A stretch of 14,656 nucleotides of DNA from an uncultured Bacteroidia bacterium. Its GTDB lineage: Bacteria; Bacteroidota; Bacteroidia; Bacteroidales; UBA932. Each line of letters opens with the position of its first letter. Within the stretch, counting starts at the first letter, position 1. Both the position numbers and the translations under genes were made by a program. Under the pieces are notes generated by a model, which was given only the letters and a program-made list of their open reading frames with translations, did no database searches and was not told the origin of the DNA. The DNA is taken from the NCBI GenBank assembly GCA_902796455.1, contig CADBPH010000235.1, positions 1-14,656 of the forward strand, written 5' to 3'. Below are positions 6,283 through 14,585 of this stretch, piece by piece.

Positions 6283-7524
6283 ATGAAACGTATTTCTATC
6301 CTTATCGCTGCGGCAGCGCTGTTTGCCGGCACCGCCGTGACAGCCCAGGAGACGACCTCCCCGAAATTCAAACCGTATGGTTTTATCCGCAATTACGCTT
6401 TCGTGGATACCCGGGCGACCAAGTCCCTGGCTGAGGACATTTTCTTCTTTATCCCGTTGGATGAAAAAATCGTGAACGGACAGGATGTCAATGCCGTTCC
6501 GAGCTTCAACTTCCAGGCGATCAGTACCCGTCTCGGGCTCGATATCTCTGGCTATCAGGTGGGTAACACCAAGATCGGCGGCAAGATCGAAGCCGACTTT
6601 TATTGCTTGAATTCCAGCGGAAATACCGGTACGCTCCGGATGCGTCAGGCCTATGTCGACCTGATCTGGGAGGGCAGCAGCCTGCGGATCGGCCAGGCAT
6701 GGCACCCGCTTGCCGCCGACCTGGTCCATGGCATCAATCTCGAGACCGGCGCCCCGTTCACTCCGTTCAACCGTTCGGCGCAGATCATGTACAACCTTAC
6801 CTTCTCGAAGAATGCCGCGTTGCAGACAGGCTTCATCCAGCAGCTGCAATACCGTTCGGCCGGCCCTGACGGGTCTTCGAACAAATACCAGCGCCATGCT
6901 TTCCCGGAGTTCTATGTTGGCATGAATTTCAATGCCGGTCCCTTCCTGTGGCGGGTCGGCGCCGACGTGCTCGGTATCCGTCCCCGTTACGGATACAACG
7001 CCGAAGGCCGCAAGTATGACGAACTGCTGACCACGCTCAACCTGTTCACTTTCTTCCAGTATACCAAGGGAATGGTGCAGGTAAAGGCCAAGTCTGTCCT
7101 GGCACAGGCCGGCGAGCACATGCAGTTGAACGGCGGTTATGCCGTAACTGGCCTCAAGTCCGACGGTTTCTCCCGCGAGTATGCTCCGATCAATTCCAGC
7201 GTTTCCTTTGTCTCCGTGTCTGTCGGCAAGAAGATCCAGGGCCTGGGCATGATCGGTTACCAGAAGAATCTCGGCATGTCGCGTGCGTATGACCACAATG
7301 TCGGCGGCGTTTATTTCAGCGGAAACGGATATTCCAACATCAACCAGATGGTCCGTTTCACCCCGACGGTCATGTACAATCTCGGCAAGATGCAGTTCGC
7401 CCTGGAGTATGACATGACCATGGTTCAGTACGCCAAGGAGCTGAATGAGTATCTTCTGCCTACGGGCGGGCTTCACTGGGTGACGAACAACCGCCTGCTG
7501 CTGATGGCGAAACTCAACTTCTAG
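6283..7524 (+). CDS. Outer-membrane porin-like beta-barrel protein
   Basis: The 413-residue protein has a signal peptide (KRISILIAAAALFAGTAVTA, cleavage near residue 21). A body of alternating polar and hydrophobic stretches follows, with many aromatic girdle residues (for example FYVGMNF, FTFFQYTKG, FVSVSVGKK). It ends in Phe (LLMAKLNF), as is usual for outer-membrane barrels inserted by BAM. Segments such as KIGGKIEADFYCLNS and RMRQAYVDLIW followed by LRIGQAWHPL resemble trimeric porins of the DcaP type, so passive diffusion of small anions is a reasonable inference. It sits 55 bases after the dicarboxylate symporter and 5 bases before the purine permease, so it is probably co-transcribed and supplies the outer-membrane step for one or both inner-membrane permeases. 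It is not a SusC-type receptor: there is no plug and the length is far too short. Confidence 0.8.
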   Translation: MKRISILIAAAALFAGTAVTAQETTSPKFKPYGFIRNYAFVDTRATKSLAEDIFFFIPLDEKIVNGQDVNAVPSFNFQAISTRLGLDISGYQVGNTKIGGKIEADFYCLNSSGNTGTLRMRQAYVDLIWEGSSLRIGQAWHPLAADLVHGINLETGAPFTPFNRSAQIMYNLTFSKNAALQTGFIQQLQYRSAGPDGSSNKYQRHAFPEFYVGMNFNAGPFLWRVGADVLGIRPRYGYNAEGRKYDELLTTLNLFTFFQYTKGMVQVKAKSVLAQAGEHMQLNGGYAVTGLKSDGFSREYAPINSSVSFVSVSVGKKIQGLGMIGYQKNLGMSRAYDHNVGGVYFSGNGYSNINQMVRFTPTVMYNLGKMQFALEYDMTMVQYAKELNEYLLPTGGLHWVTNNRLLLMAKLNF

Positions 7525-7529
7525 CAGCT

Positions 7530-8837
7530 GTGGCCAAACCCTTCCTGACAAAATGTTTCGGCTTCGACCCTTCCACGATGAAGGTGTCGACCGAAATCAT
7601 TGCCGGCGTGACCACTTTCCTGGCCATGTCTTACATCCTGGCCGTCAACCCTTCTTTGTTGCAGGCGACGGGCATGGACAAGAGTGCCCTGTTTACGGCG
7701 ACGGCGCTGGCCGTCATCCTGGGCACCCTGGCAATGGCCTTCGTCGGAAAACTGCCTTTCGGCGTCGGCCCCGGAATGGGATTGAATGCATTCTTTACGT
7801 ATACCGTCTGCGGGGCGATGGGATATTCCTGGCAGTTCGCCCTGACGGCGGTTTTGCTGGAAGGAGTCATTTTCTTCATCCTGGCGGTCACCAATGCCTG
7901 GAAACATGTGGTCGATGCCATTCCGGATTCGCTGAAAAAGGCGATCGGGGCCGGCATCGGCTTGTTTATCGCCATGGTCGGCCTCAAGAGCGGCGGCGTG
8001 ATGGTAGATGATCCCGATACGCTGATCGCGATGGGGGACGTTTCTTCCGGGCCGGGCCTCCTGTCGATGCTGGGGCTGATTATCACCGGCCTGCTGGTCG
8101 CATTTGACATTCCGGGCGCCCTGCTGATCGGCATCATCGCCACGACCCTGCTCGGGATTCCCCTGGGTATCACGCGGATGGATGGCGTTGCCAGCCTTCC
8201 GCCTTCTGTTGCACCGCTGCTGTGCAAGGTGGAACTGAATCCTTCCGAAGTCCTGAGTTTCGACATGCTGACGGTCGTGCTGACCTTCCTGTGCGTGGAC
8301 ATGTTCGGGACAGTCGGCGCCCTGCTCAGCCTGATCGGCGGGACGGGGATGCACGACGAAAACGGCCGTCCGTACCGCCTCAATCCGGCCTTCCTGGCCA
8401 ATTCGATCGGCGTGATGGGCGGGGCCCTGCTGGGAACGAGCAGCCAGACCGTTTTCGTGGAAAGTGCTTCCGGCGTCGCCCAGGGCGGCCGGAGCGGGCT
8501 GACGGCCTTCACCATCGCCGTCGCCTTCGCCCTTTCCCTTTTCTTCGCTCCTTTGTTCCTGGCCATTCCCGGCTCGGCCGTCTGCCCGGTGCTTGTCATT
8601 GTCGGGCTGTACATGCTGCCTCCGATCCAGCATATTGATCTGTCGGATTATACGGAATCCATTCCCGCCTTCCTGTGCTTCATCCTGATTCCGCTGACCT
8701 ACGGTATTTCCAACGGCATTTTCGTCGGGGTCATTTCGTATGTCGTGCTGAACATGTGCAAGGGGAATTGGCACAAAATGACCCCTTTGATGTACGTTTT
8801 GGCGGGCCTGTTTATCTTGAAATTCGTCTTTCTCTAG
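7530..8837 (+). CDS. NCS2-family (AzgA-like) purine permease
   Basis: This is a 435-residue inner-membrane permease of the nucleobase-cation symporter-2 branch that includes AzgA, GhxP and PurP. Diagnostic stretches are TEIIAGVTTFLAMSYI near the N-terminus, FGVGPGMGLNAFF (77-89), VDMFGTVGAL (256-265) and GTSSQTVFVESASGVAQGG (302-320), which carries the substrate-site Glu. Likely substrates are adenine, guanine or hypoxanthine taken up with protons. The start is GTG at 7530, only five bases after the porin stop, which implies translational coupling. The first internal ATG, at 7578, would remove 16 residues including the conserved N-terminal region. Last gene of the operon; a strong terminator follows at 8903-8954. 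Confidence 0.9.
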   Translation: MAKPFLTKCFGFDPSTMKVSTEIIAGVTTFLAMSYILAVNPSLLQATGMDKSALFTATALAVILGTLAMAFVGKLPFGVGPGMGLNAFFTYTVCGAMGYSWQFALTAVLLEGVIFFILAVTNAWKHVVDAIPDSLKKAIGAGIGLFIAMVGLKSGGVMVDDPDTLIAMGDVSSGPGLLSMLGLIITGLLVAFDIPGALLIGIIATTLLGIPLGITRMDGVASLPPSVAPLLCKVELNPSEVLSFDMLTVVLTFLCVDMFGTVGALLSLIGGTGMHDENGRPYRLNPAFLANSIGVMGGALLGTSSQTVFVESASGVAQGGRSGLTAFTIAVAFALSLFFAPLFLAIPGSAVCPVLVIVGLYMLPPIQHIDLSDYTESIPAFLCFILIPLTYGISNGIFVGVISYVVLNMCKGNWHKMTPLMYVLAGLFILKFVFL

Positions 8838-8902
8838 CGAAGGGAAAGGTTTCAAATACTTTAATCAGCTTCTAAGAATTTGAGAGTCAGGAAACCGGAT
8901 AG

Positions 8903-8954
8903 GCCGGGGGAAAAGTGTTCTTATTTTTGTTGATAACTTTTCTCCCGGCTTTTT
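8903..8954 (+). terminator. Intrinsic terminator of the permease operon
   Basis: GCCGGGGGAAAAGT (8903-8916) pairs with ACTTTTCTCCCGGC (8936-8949), giving 14 bp with one G-T wobble. The loop is 19 nucleotides and TTTTT follows at once (8950-8954). The T-run is on the plus side only, so it terminates rightward transcription, 65 bases after the NCS2 stop. Confidence 0.85.
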
Positions 8955-8983
8955 CCAGATGTAGGGTTTCTTGGCTAATTTTG
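8952..8983 (+). promoter_or_regulatory. Possible promoter of nrdDG
   Basis: TAATTTTG at 8976-8983 matches TAnnTTTG exactly. TTTC at 8952-8955 is a weak -33 candidate at 20 bases spacing. If used, transcription starts near 8990, directly before the hairpin at 8993-9019. TATAATTCG near 9061 is an alternative but is a poor match. No clear NrdR box was found in 8838-9092. Confidence 0.4.
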
Positions 8984-8992
8984 TTTTGAACC

Positions 8993-9027
8993 ATTCGGGT
9001 TGTCCAGCGCAGCCCGAATCGTTTTTT
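8993..9027 (+). terminator. Second hairpin plus T-run, in the nrdD leader
   Basis: ATTCGGGTTG (8993-9002) pairs with CAGCCCGAAT (9010-9019), a 10-bp stem with one G-T wobble and a 7-base loop. CGTTTTTT follows (9020-9027). It has the form of an intrinsic terminator. It may back up the stronger terminator at 8903, or sit at the 5' end of the nrdDG transcript as an attenuator or stabilising stem. It lies 66 bases before the nrdD start. Confidence 0.65.
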
Positions 9028-9092
9028 CGCTCCCGGCGATACCGGCATGGTGGGTTATTGTATAATTCGATATTACGTAAATAGCTTAGAAT

Positions 9093-11282
9093 ATGGACGT
9101 TAGAAAGACAAATGGCTCCTACGAGGAGTATGATCGGCTGAAGTTGATGCGGGGGATCCGCGAGGCATATAAGACGGCCGGCCAGAAGTGCCCGGAGGAA
9201 GTGGTTGTATCGGTTACCGACAACCTGTACATCTACGATAAAATCGCCAGTCAGGAAATCCGCCGCCAGGTGGTGGAATCCCTGATGTCCATCAACAAGA
9301 AGGTTGCGCTTGCCTACATCGAGAAATTCGATGCCGGCATGGATCTCCGCAAGAAGCGGGACTTTATCCGGGACTACATCAAGGCGTCCAATGCCGCGAC
9401 CGGGTCCAAGTTCGATGCCAATGCCAATGTCACGCGCAAGAACATCGTGACCCTCGGGCAGGAGCTTTACAAGGAAAACAATATCAAGCAGAACCGGTAC
9501 ATCATGCATGACAAGATCAAGGCGATGTATTCGCGTTCGCTGGCGGACCAGTATCTCCAGGACCTGGAATCCCACGTCTTGTACAAGCATGACGAGAGCG
9601 GGACGCCGGGGTATCCCTATTGCGTCGCAATCACCATGTATCCCTTCCTGGTCAGCGGTTTGCGGGAACTGGGCGGGGTCTCGATCGCGCCGACCGACCT
9701 GAAATCCTTCTGCGGTGAATTCATCAATCTGGTCTATTCGGTATCCTCGCAGTTCATGGGGGCGGTGGCGACACCGGAATTCCTGATGTACCTGGACTAT
9801 TTCATCCGCAAGGATTATGGGGACGATTACCTGGACCGGCTGGACGAGGTCGTCGAGAACAATATCAAGCAGCGCACGCTTGTCAAGGTGATCGACAATT
9901 ATTTCCAGCAGGTCGTCCACTCCATGAACATGCCGGCCGGCAACCGCGGGTACCAGACCGTTTTCTGGAATATCGGGTACTTTGACAAGCCGTATTTCGA
10001 GGGCGTGTTCGGCGATTTCCGGTTCCCGGACGGGTCGGCCCCGAAATGGGAAACGCTGTCCTGGCTCCAGAAACATTTCATGAACTGGTTCAATGAGGAG
10101 CGCAACCATTATATCCTGACCTTCCCGGTGGAAACCATGGCGCTGCTGACAGACGGGGGCGACGATTTCGCGGATAAGGAATATGCGGATTTCACGGCGG
10201 AAATGTGGGCCAAGGGGCACAGTTTCTTCTGCTATCTGTCCGACAGCCCGGACAGCCTGTCCAGTTGCTGCCGGTTGCGCAATTCGCTCAAGGATGTGGA
10301 AGATACGGACGTGGAGCACAACCATACCACGCACCAGTATTCCATGGGAACCGCCTCTGTATCAACGGGGTCCAAGTCCGTCATGACGATCAACCTGAAC
10401 CGGGTGATCCAGTTGGCGGCGCGACGCTGGTTCAAGGAAAAGAAGGGAATCGAGCTGGAAGAAGGGAAACCCCTGGATCCTTCCATGACCTATGACCGGG
10501 AGGAGTTGTATGCGTATGTCTGCAACGATGTGCGCGAGATGACCGAGCGGGTCCACAAGTACCAGACGGCTTTCAACGAGATCATCAAAGACTTCCTCAA
10601 GGCGGACATGCTGGATGTGTACAAGGCCGGATTCATCGACATGCGGCGCCAGTATCTGACGGTCGGGGTCAACGGCATGACGGATGCGGCCGAATTCCTC
10701 GGGCTGACGATTTCGCCCAATGAGGAATACCGCCATTTCGTGAACAGCCTGCTGGAAACCATCAATGTCGCCAACCGGAAGGACCGGACCCGCGAGTGCA
10801 TGTTCAATACCGAGTTCGTCCCGGGCGAGAACCTCTCCGGAAAGAATTACAAGTGGGACAAGAAGGACGGTTTCTTCGTGTCGCCGAAGCACAATATGTA
10901 CAGCTCGTATTTCTACAATCCTGAGGATGAGAGCCTTTCGATGATCGATAAGTTCATCCTCCACGGGACGGAATATGTGAAATACCTGGACGGCGGTTCC
11001 GCGCTGCACATGAATATCTCCGAGCACTTGTCCAAGGCGCAGTACCGCCAGCTGCTCAAGACCGCCGCGCATTACGGGACGAATTATTTCACCTTCAACT
11101 GCCGCAATACCGTCTGCAACCAGTGCGGCTATATCAGCAAGGACACGCTGACGGTCTGCCCGAAATGCGGCAGCACCAACCTGGATTACCTGACGCGGGT
11201 CATCGGATATCTCAAGCGGATTTCCTCGTTCAGCGAAATGCGCCAGGAGGAGGCAGCGCACCGTTTCTACATCGGGGAATAA
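9093..11282 (+). CDS. nrdD: Anaerobic (class III) ribonucleoside-triphosphate reductase
   Basis: The 729-residue enzyme reduces NTPs to dNTPs without oxygen, using a glycyl radical. An N-terminal ATP-cone regulatory domain is visible (about 1-95, starting MDVRKTNGSYEEYDR). The catalytic barrel contains SLSSCCRLRNSL (388-399, Cys392/Cys393, the region of the thiyl cysteine) and STGSKSVMTINLNR (424-437). The C-terminal zinc site is CNQC...CPKC (Cys675, 678, 689, 692). The glycyl-radical loop RVIGYL follows, with Gly705 expected to carry the radical. All expected elements are present and length is normal. The activase gene nrdG follows after six bases. In an anaerobe this is likely a main source of deoxynucleotides, and the purine permease upstream fits nucleotide supply, though terminators separate the two units. 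Confidence 0.96.
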   Translation: MDVRKTNGSYEEYDRLKLMRGIREAYKTAGQKCPEEVVVSVTDNLYIYDKIASQEIRRQVVESLMSINKKVALAYIEKFDAGMDLRKKRDFIRDYIKASNAATGSKFDANANVTRKNIVTLGQELYKENNIKQNRYIMHDKIKAMYSRSLADQYLQDLESHVLYKHDESGTPGYPYCVAITMYPFLVSGLRELGGVSIAPTDLKSFCGEFINLVYSVSSQFMGAVATPEFLMYLDYFIRKDYGDDYLDRLDEVVENNIKQRTLVKVIDNYFQQVVHSMNMPAGNRGYQTVFWNIGYFDKPYFEGVFGDFRFPDGSAPKWETLSWLQKHFMNWFNEERNHYILTFPVETMALLTDGGDDFADKEYADFTAEMWAKGHSFFCYLSDSPDSLSSCCRLRNSLKDVEDTDVEHNHTTHQYSMGTASVSTGSKSVMTINLNRVIQLAARRWFKEKKGIELEEGKPLDPSMTYDREELYAYVCNDVREMTERVHKYQTAFNEIIKDFLKADMLDVYKAGFIDMRRQYLTVGVNGMTDAAEFLGLTISPNEEYRHFVNSLLETINVANRKDRTRECMFNTEFVPGENLSGKNYKWDKKDGFFVSPKHNMYSSYFYNPEDESLSMIDKFILHGTEYVKYLDGGSALHMNISEHLSKAQYRQLLKTAAHYGTNYFTFNCRNTVCNQCGYISKDTLTVCPKCGSTNLDYLTRVIGYLKRISSFSEMRQEEAAHRFYIGE

Positions 11283-11288
11283 CCGGGC

Positions 11289-11783
11289 ATGATCAAGTAT
11301 GTTCCGCAGATGACCTCGGTGGTCATGGAAGAAATACCCGACAAAGTTACCCTGGCAGTGGACATCAGCCGTTGCCAGGGTACTTGCGAAGGGTGCCATT
11401 CTCCTTTCCTCCGCCAGGATATCGGCGAGGAGCTGACTCCCGCTGTCATCGACACGCTCCTCGGGCGGAATTTCGGGGTGGATTGTTTCCTGTTCCTCGG
11501 GGAAGGGGACGACCCGGCGCGGCTGCTGGAACTGGCCGCCTATGTCCGGAAGCGGCACGCGGTCTCCGTCGCCCTGTATTCGGGCCGGCCGGCGGTGGAG
11601 GACTCTTTTTTCCAGGTATTCGATTATGTGAAAGTCGGGCCGTATATTCCGGCCTTCGGCCCGCTCAATGTCCCGACCACCAACCAGCGGCTGTACAAAG
11701 TGGTCCGTCACGGGGGTGAAAGCGTTGAGCTGGAAGATATTACGTCCCGTATGCAGCACCGCGGAACCGATTCGTCCCGGTAG
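11289..11783 (+). CDS. nrdG: Anaerobic ribonucleotide reductase activating protein (radical SAM)
   Basis: The 164-residue radical-SAM activase uses S-adenosylmethionine and a 4Fe-4S cluster to form the glycyl radical on NrdD. The cluster motif is CQGTCEGC (Cys29, Cys33, Cys36; CX3CX2C, followed by HSPFL), as is typical of NrdG. Preceding it is VTLAVDISRC, the first strand of the reduced barrel. The segment FLFLGEGDDP (about 68-77) takes the place of the glycine-rich SAM-binding strand. KVGPYIPAFGPLN resembles the conserved C-terminal part. It starts six bases after the nrdD stop and is certainly co-transcribed. After the stop there is only a weak 5-bp hairpin (AAGGG/CCCTT at 11786-11799), so termination here is unclear. 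Confidence 0.95.
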   Translation: MIKYVPQMTSVVMEEIPDKVTLAVDISRCQGTCEGCHSPFLRQDIGEELTPAVIDTLLGRNFGVDCFLFLGEGDDPARLLELAAYVRKRHAVSVALYSGRPAVEDSFFQVFDYVKVGPYIPAFGPLNVPTTNQRLYKVVRHGGESVELEDITSRMQHRGTDSSR

Positions 11784-11859
11784 GAAAGGGTTTGCCCTTG
11801 ATTTGTAGCCGTTTGACTCTTTTTTTTGAATGGAAGATACAAGATTTCAGGAAAATGTG

Positions 11860-11867
11860 TATCTTTA
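11860..11867 (+). promoter_or_regulatory. Probable -7 element of the OmpA-like gene
   Basis: TATCTTTA differs from TAnnTTTG only in the last base, and the flanking GTGTATCTTTACAAA context is typical. The start codon is 39 bases downstream, after an AT-rich leader. No good -33 element is seen at 19-21 bases upstream; the run of eight T at 11820-11827 lies further away. Confidence 0.5.
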
Positions 11868-11905
11868 CAAAAATATTGCAACACATTATAAAATTATAAA
11901 GCAAG

Positions 11906-12985
11906 ATGAAACGTTTAATTTCTGTTATCGCATGCCTGGCCCTGACGGCTTCCGTCATGTCGGCACAGGACGAGTATCGTCATTGGTTCATGCAGTTGCA
12001 GGGTGGTGCAGCCCACACTGTCGGTGAGACTACGATCCCTAAGTTGATCTCTCCTTCCGGCGCTGTTTCCATCGGTTATCAGTTCTCTCCGGTTTTCGCC
12101 GCCCGTCTGAATGCGAACGGCTGGCAGGGTAAGGGTGCCATCACGGGCCCGACCGTCTACAAGTACAACTTTGTCGAAGGTGGTCTCGACCTCATGGCCG
12201 ATCTCTGCAACCTTTTCGGAAACAACAGGGCTGACCGCACGCTGAACCCGTATCTCGTGGCTGGTATCGCTGCCAACTATGCGTTCAACAACGATGAGGC
12301 TTGGGGCCTGAAAGCTGACTTCCCGGCTGAGAATTACCTCTGGGAAAAGAGCAGCTTCTCTCCCGCTGCCAAGGCCGGTCTCGGTCTGGGCATCCGTCTG
12401 AGCAACGCCATCGACCTCAACCTCGAGGCCAACTCCAGCTTCATCAATGACCATTTCAACTCCAAGGTTGGTTCCAAGGTGGACTTCCAGATCGCTGCGC
12501 TCGCCGGTCTTACTTTCCACTTCGGCCGTGGCGGCAAGGCTGTTGCTCCTGTCGCTCCCGTCGCTCCTGCCAAACCTGAAGCTGAACCCGCTCCGGCTCC
12601 GCAGCCCAAGAAGGCTGAGCCCAAGCAGGTGACCCCGGCTCCTGTCGTTGCCAAGCCTGCGTTCGAGTCCTTTACCGAGAACATTCTCTTCACGATCAAC
12701 AAGTGGGACATCCGTCCTTCCGAGGAAGGCAAGATCGCCCAGATCGTCAAGGTGATGAACGAGCATCCTGAGACCGCTATCGTGATCGCCGGCCATGCTG
12801 ACAAGGCTACCGGTACGGCTGCCCGCAACCGCTTCCTCTCTGAGAAGAGGTGCCAGGAAGTTGCCAAGGCTCTGGTTGCTGCCGGTATCGCTGAGAGCCG
12901 CATCCGCACTGAGTTCTTCGGTGACACTGCGAACCAGTTCCCGACTCCGGAGGCCAACCGCGTCGCCATTTGCCTCGTGAAATAA
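11906..12985 (+). CDS. OmpA-like outer-membrane, peptidoglycan-binding protein
   Basis: The 359-residue protein has a signal peptide (KRLISVIACLALTASVMSA, cleaved near residue 20) and an eight-stranded-type N-terminal barrel (about 25-207). A linker rich in Pro, Ala, Lys and Glu (211-251) leads to a C-terminal OmpA domain (255-359). That domain has the peptidoglycan-binding pattern: GHADK with Asp299, LSEKR with Arg315, and NRVAI near the end. It anchors the outer membrane to the cell wall. The gene uses GCT, GGT and CGT codons far more than its GC-ending neighbours, as expected for a very abundant protein. It appears monocistronic, with a -7 element upstream and a strong hairpin after the stop. 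Confidence 0.93.
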   Translation: MKRLISVIACLALTASVMSAQDEYRHWFMQLQGGAAHTVGETTIPKLISPSGAVSIGYQFSPVFAARLNANGWQGKGAITGPTVYKYNFVEGGLDLMADLCNLFGNNRADRTLNPYLVAGIAANYAFNNDEAWGLKADFPAENYLWEKSSFSPAAKAGLGLGIRLSNAIDLNLEANSSFINDHFNSKVGSKVDFQIAALAGLTFHFGRGGKAVAPVAPVAPAKPEAEPAPAPQPKKAEPKQVTPAPVVAKPAFESFTENILFTINKWDIRPSEEGKIAQIVKVMNEHPETAIVIAGHADKATGTAARNRFLSEKRCQEVAKALVAAGIAESRIRTEFFGDTANQFPTPEANRVAICLVK

Positions 12986-13006
12986 TTCCTTCGGAATGAA
13001 GATGAT

Positions 13007-13044
13007 GACCGGCTGCACGGATCCCGTGCGGCCGGTCTTGTTGT
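13007..13044 (+). terminator. Terminator hairpin of the OmpA-like gene
   Basis: GACCGGCTGCACGG (13007-13020) pairs with CCGTGCGGCCGGTC (13024-13037), 14 bp with one G-T wobble and a 3-base ATC loop. TTGTTGT follows, a poor but usable U-tract. The last stem base (13037) is also the first base of the next promoter's CTTG -33 element. Confidence 0.75.
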
Positions 13045-13068
13045 AAAGTGGAATCTTCACTATCTTTG
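13037..13068 (+). promoter_or_regulatory. Promoter of the glycosyltransferase gene
   Basis: CTTG (13037-13040) and TATCTTTG (13061-13068) are spaced by 20 bases, a close match to the Bacteroidota promoter. Transcription should start near 13075, about 19 bases before the ATG at 13094. Confidence 0.7.
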
Positions 13069-13093
13069 TGACGCCATAGATTGAAGAGACAGT

Positions 13094-14551
13094 ATGATAC
13101 CGATGATTGATTGCTTTATTCCGTTCCGCAGCGGCAGCCAGGTTTCTGAAACGCTGGAAGGCCTGCGCGGGGCCGGAAAACTGTTCCTGGTGTGCACCCC
13201 GGCTTCGGAGGAACCGGCATTGCCCGGATATGCCGCCATCGAGACGGACTCCCTGCGCAGTACCCATTTCGTCCGGGCGGTCGCAGCCGCGGCGACGGCG
13301 CCTTATGTATTGATTTATACGAAGTATACGACCCTTCGGTTCGGTGCTTATTCGCTGGAAAGGCTCTGCGGGGTGGCCCGGGATACCGGCGCGGTGCTGA
13401 CGTATTCCGACCATTTTGACGAGGGGCCGCAAGGCAGGACCCCTGCCCCTGTCATCGATTATCAGGAAGGCTCCGTGCGGGACGATTTCAACTTCGGCTC
13501 GGTCTTGCTTTTCCGTACCGATGCCCTGAAGGAAGCAGTCTCCCGGATGGACCGGTCTTACCAGCATGCCGGCTTGTATGACCTGCGCCTGCGGGTATCG
13601 CGGCTGGGCCGTTTCGAGCATGTCAGCGAGTTCCTGTATTATGACATCGAATCGGACCGCCGGACCTCCGGGGAAAAGCTGTTCGATTATGTGGATCCCC
13701 GCAACCGCGCCGCGCAAATTGAAATGGAAGCGGCCTGTACGGAACACCTGAAGGCCATCGGTGCCTATCTTGCTCCGGAATTCAAAGATGTCGACTTCCA
13801 TGCTGGCGGCGATTTCCGCTACGAGGCGACGGTTGTCATTCCGTGCAAGAACCGGGTGCGCACGATCGGCGATGCCCTGGCGTCGGCCTTGTCCCAGCAG
13901 ACGGATTTTCCTTATAATGTGATGATCGTGGATGACAATTCGGATGACGGGACGGTAGAAGTGATCCAGTCCTTCTTGAAAGATCCCAAGCTGATCTATA
14001 TTGCCCAGGACAAGACCTGGCACGGTATCGGGGGAAACTGGAATGCGGCGCTGCACCATCCGGATTGCGGGCGGTTTGCCCTGCAGCTGGATTCGGACGA
14101 TGTGTACAGTGATGCGTTTACGGTGCAGAAATTTGTCGATACCTTCCGCCGGGAGCGCTGCGCAATGGTTGTCGGGACCTACCGGCTGACCGATTTAGAA
14201 TTGAATACAATCCCTCCTGGCGTTATCGACCACCGGGAATGGACGGAGGAGAACGGACGGAACAACGTGCTGCGGGTCAATGGTATGGGAGCGCCGCGCG
14301 GCTTCTGGACCCCGCTGCTGCGCACGTTCAATTTCCCGCCCACCAAGTATGGGGAAGATTATGCCGTCGGCCTCCGGATCTGCCGGGAATGGCGGATCGG
14401 CCGTGTATACGATGTCATGTACAATTGCCGCCGTTGGGAGTGCAATTCCGACGGCGCCCTGGACGTAGAGAAAGTCAACATCAACAATTTTTATAAGGAT
14501 AAGATCCGCACGTGGGAAATCCGCGCCCGGATCCGGCAGAATCAGAAATAA
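13094..14551 (+). CDS. Family 2 glycosyltransferase with two GT-A-like domains
   Basis: In this 485-residue protein the C-terminal part (about 243-450) is a typical GT2 catalytic domain: EATVVIPCKNR, then VDDNSDDGT (279-287) for nucleotide binding, LDSDD (332-336) as the DXD metal motif, and GED (420-422) as the likely catalytic base. The N-terminal part (about 1-235) looks like a second GT-A fold. Where a DXD would be expected it has YVLIYTKYTT (71-80), with no acidic pair, so it may be catalytically silent and serve structure or acceptor binding. No membrane segments or signal peptide; a cytoplasmic enzyme adding sugars to a surface glycan or LPS is likely. Met4 (13103) is an alternative start. 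The next frame begins 35 bases after the stop and may be co-transcribed. Confidence 0.88.
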   Translation: MIPMIDCFIPFRSGSQVSETLEGLRGAGKLFLVCTPASEEPALPGYAAIETDSLRSTHFVRAVAAAATAPYVLIYTKYTTLRFGAYSLERLCGVARDTGAVLTYSDHFDEGPQGRTPAPVIDYQEGSVRDDFNFGSVLLFRTDALKEAVSRMDRSYQHAGLYDLRLRVSRLGRFEHVSEFLYYDIESDRRTSGEKLFDYVDPRNRAAQIEMEAACTEHLKAIGAYLAPEFKDVDFHAGGDFRYEATVVIPCKNRVRTIGDALASALSQQTDFPYNVMIVDDNSDDGTVEVIQSFLKDPKLIYIAQDKTWHGIGGNWNAALHHPDCGRFALQLDSDDVYSDAFTVQKFVDTFRRERCAMVVGTYRLTDLELNTIPPGVIDHREWTEENGRNNVLRVNGMGAPRGFWTPLLRTFNFPPTKYGEDYAVGLRICREWRIGRVYDVMYNCRRWECNSDGALDVEKVNINNFYKDKIRTWEIRARIRQNQK

Positions 14552-14585
14552 AGTTTCGCTGACGCGGAGCGAGACCGTATCGTTT

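Noticed and set aside
8868..8880. Second copy of the MITE-like end (CAGCTTCTAAG)
   Set aside because: Only eight bases match the inverted end and there is no partner nearby; chance match.
8838..9092. NrdR box or cobalamin riboswitch before nrdD
   Set aside because: I found no pair of NrdR-like palindromes and no B12-box sequence. Only two hairpins and promoter-like elements are visible.
11915..14059. 714-codon open frame on the minus strand across the OmpA-like and glycosyltransferase genes
   Set aside because: It lies antisense to two well-supported genes and has low-complexity composition rich in Arg, Gly and Val. It crosses a terminator and a promoter. It is explained by codon bias of the plus-strand genes.
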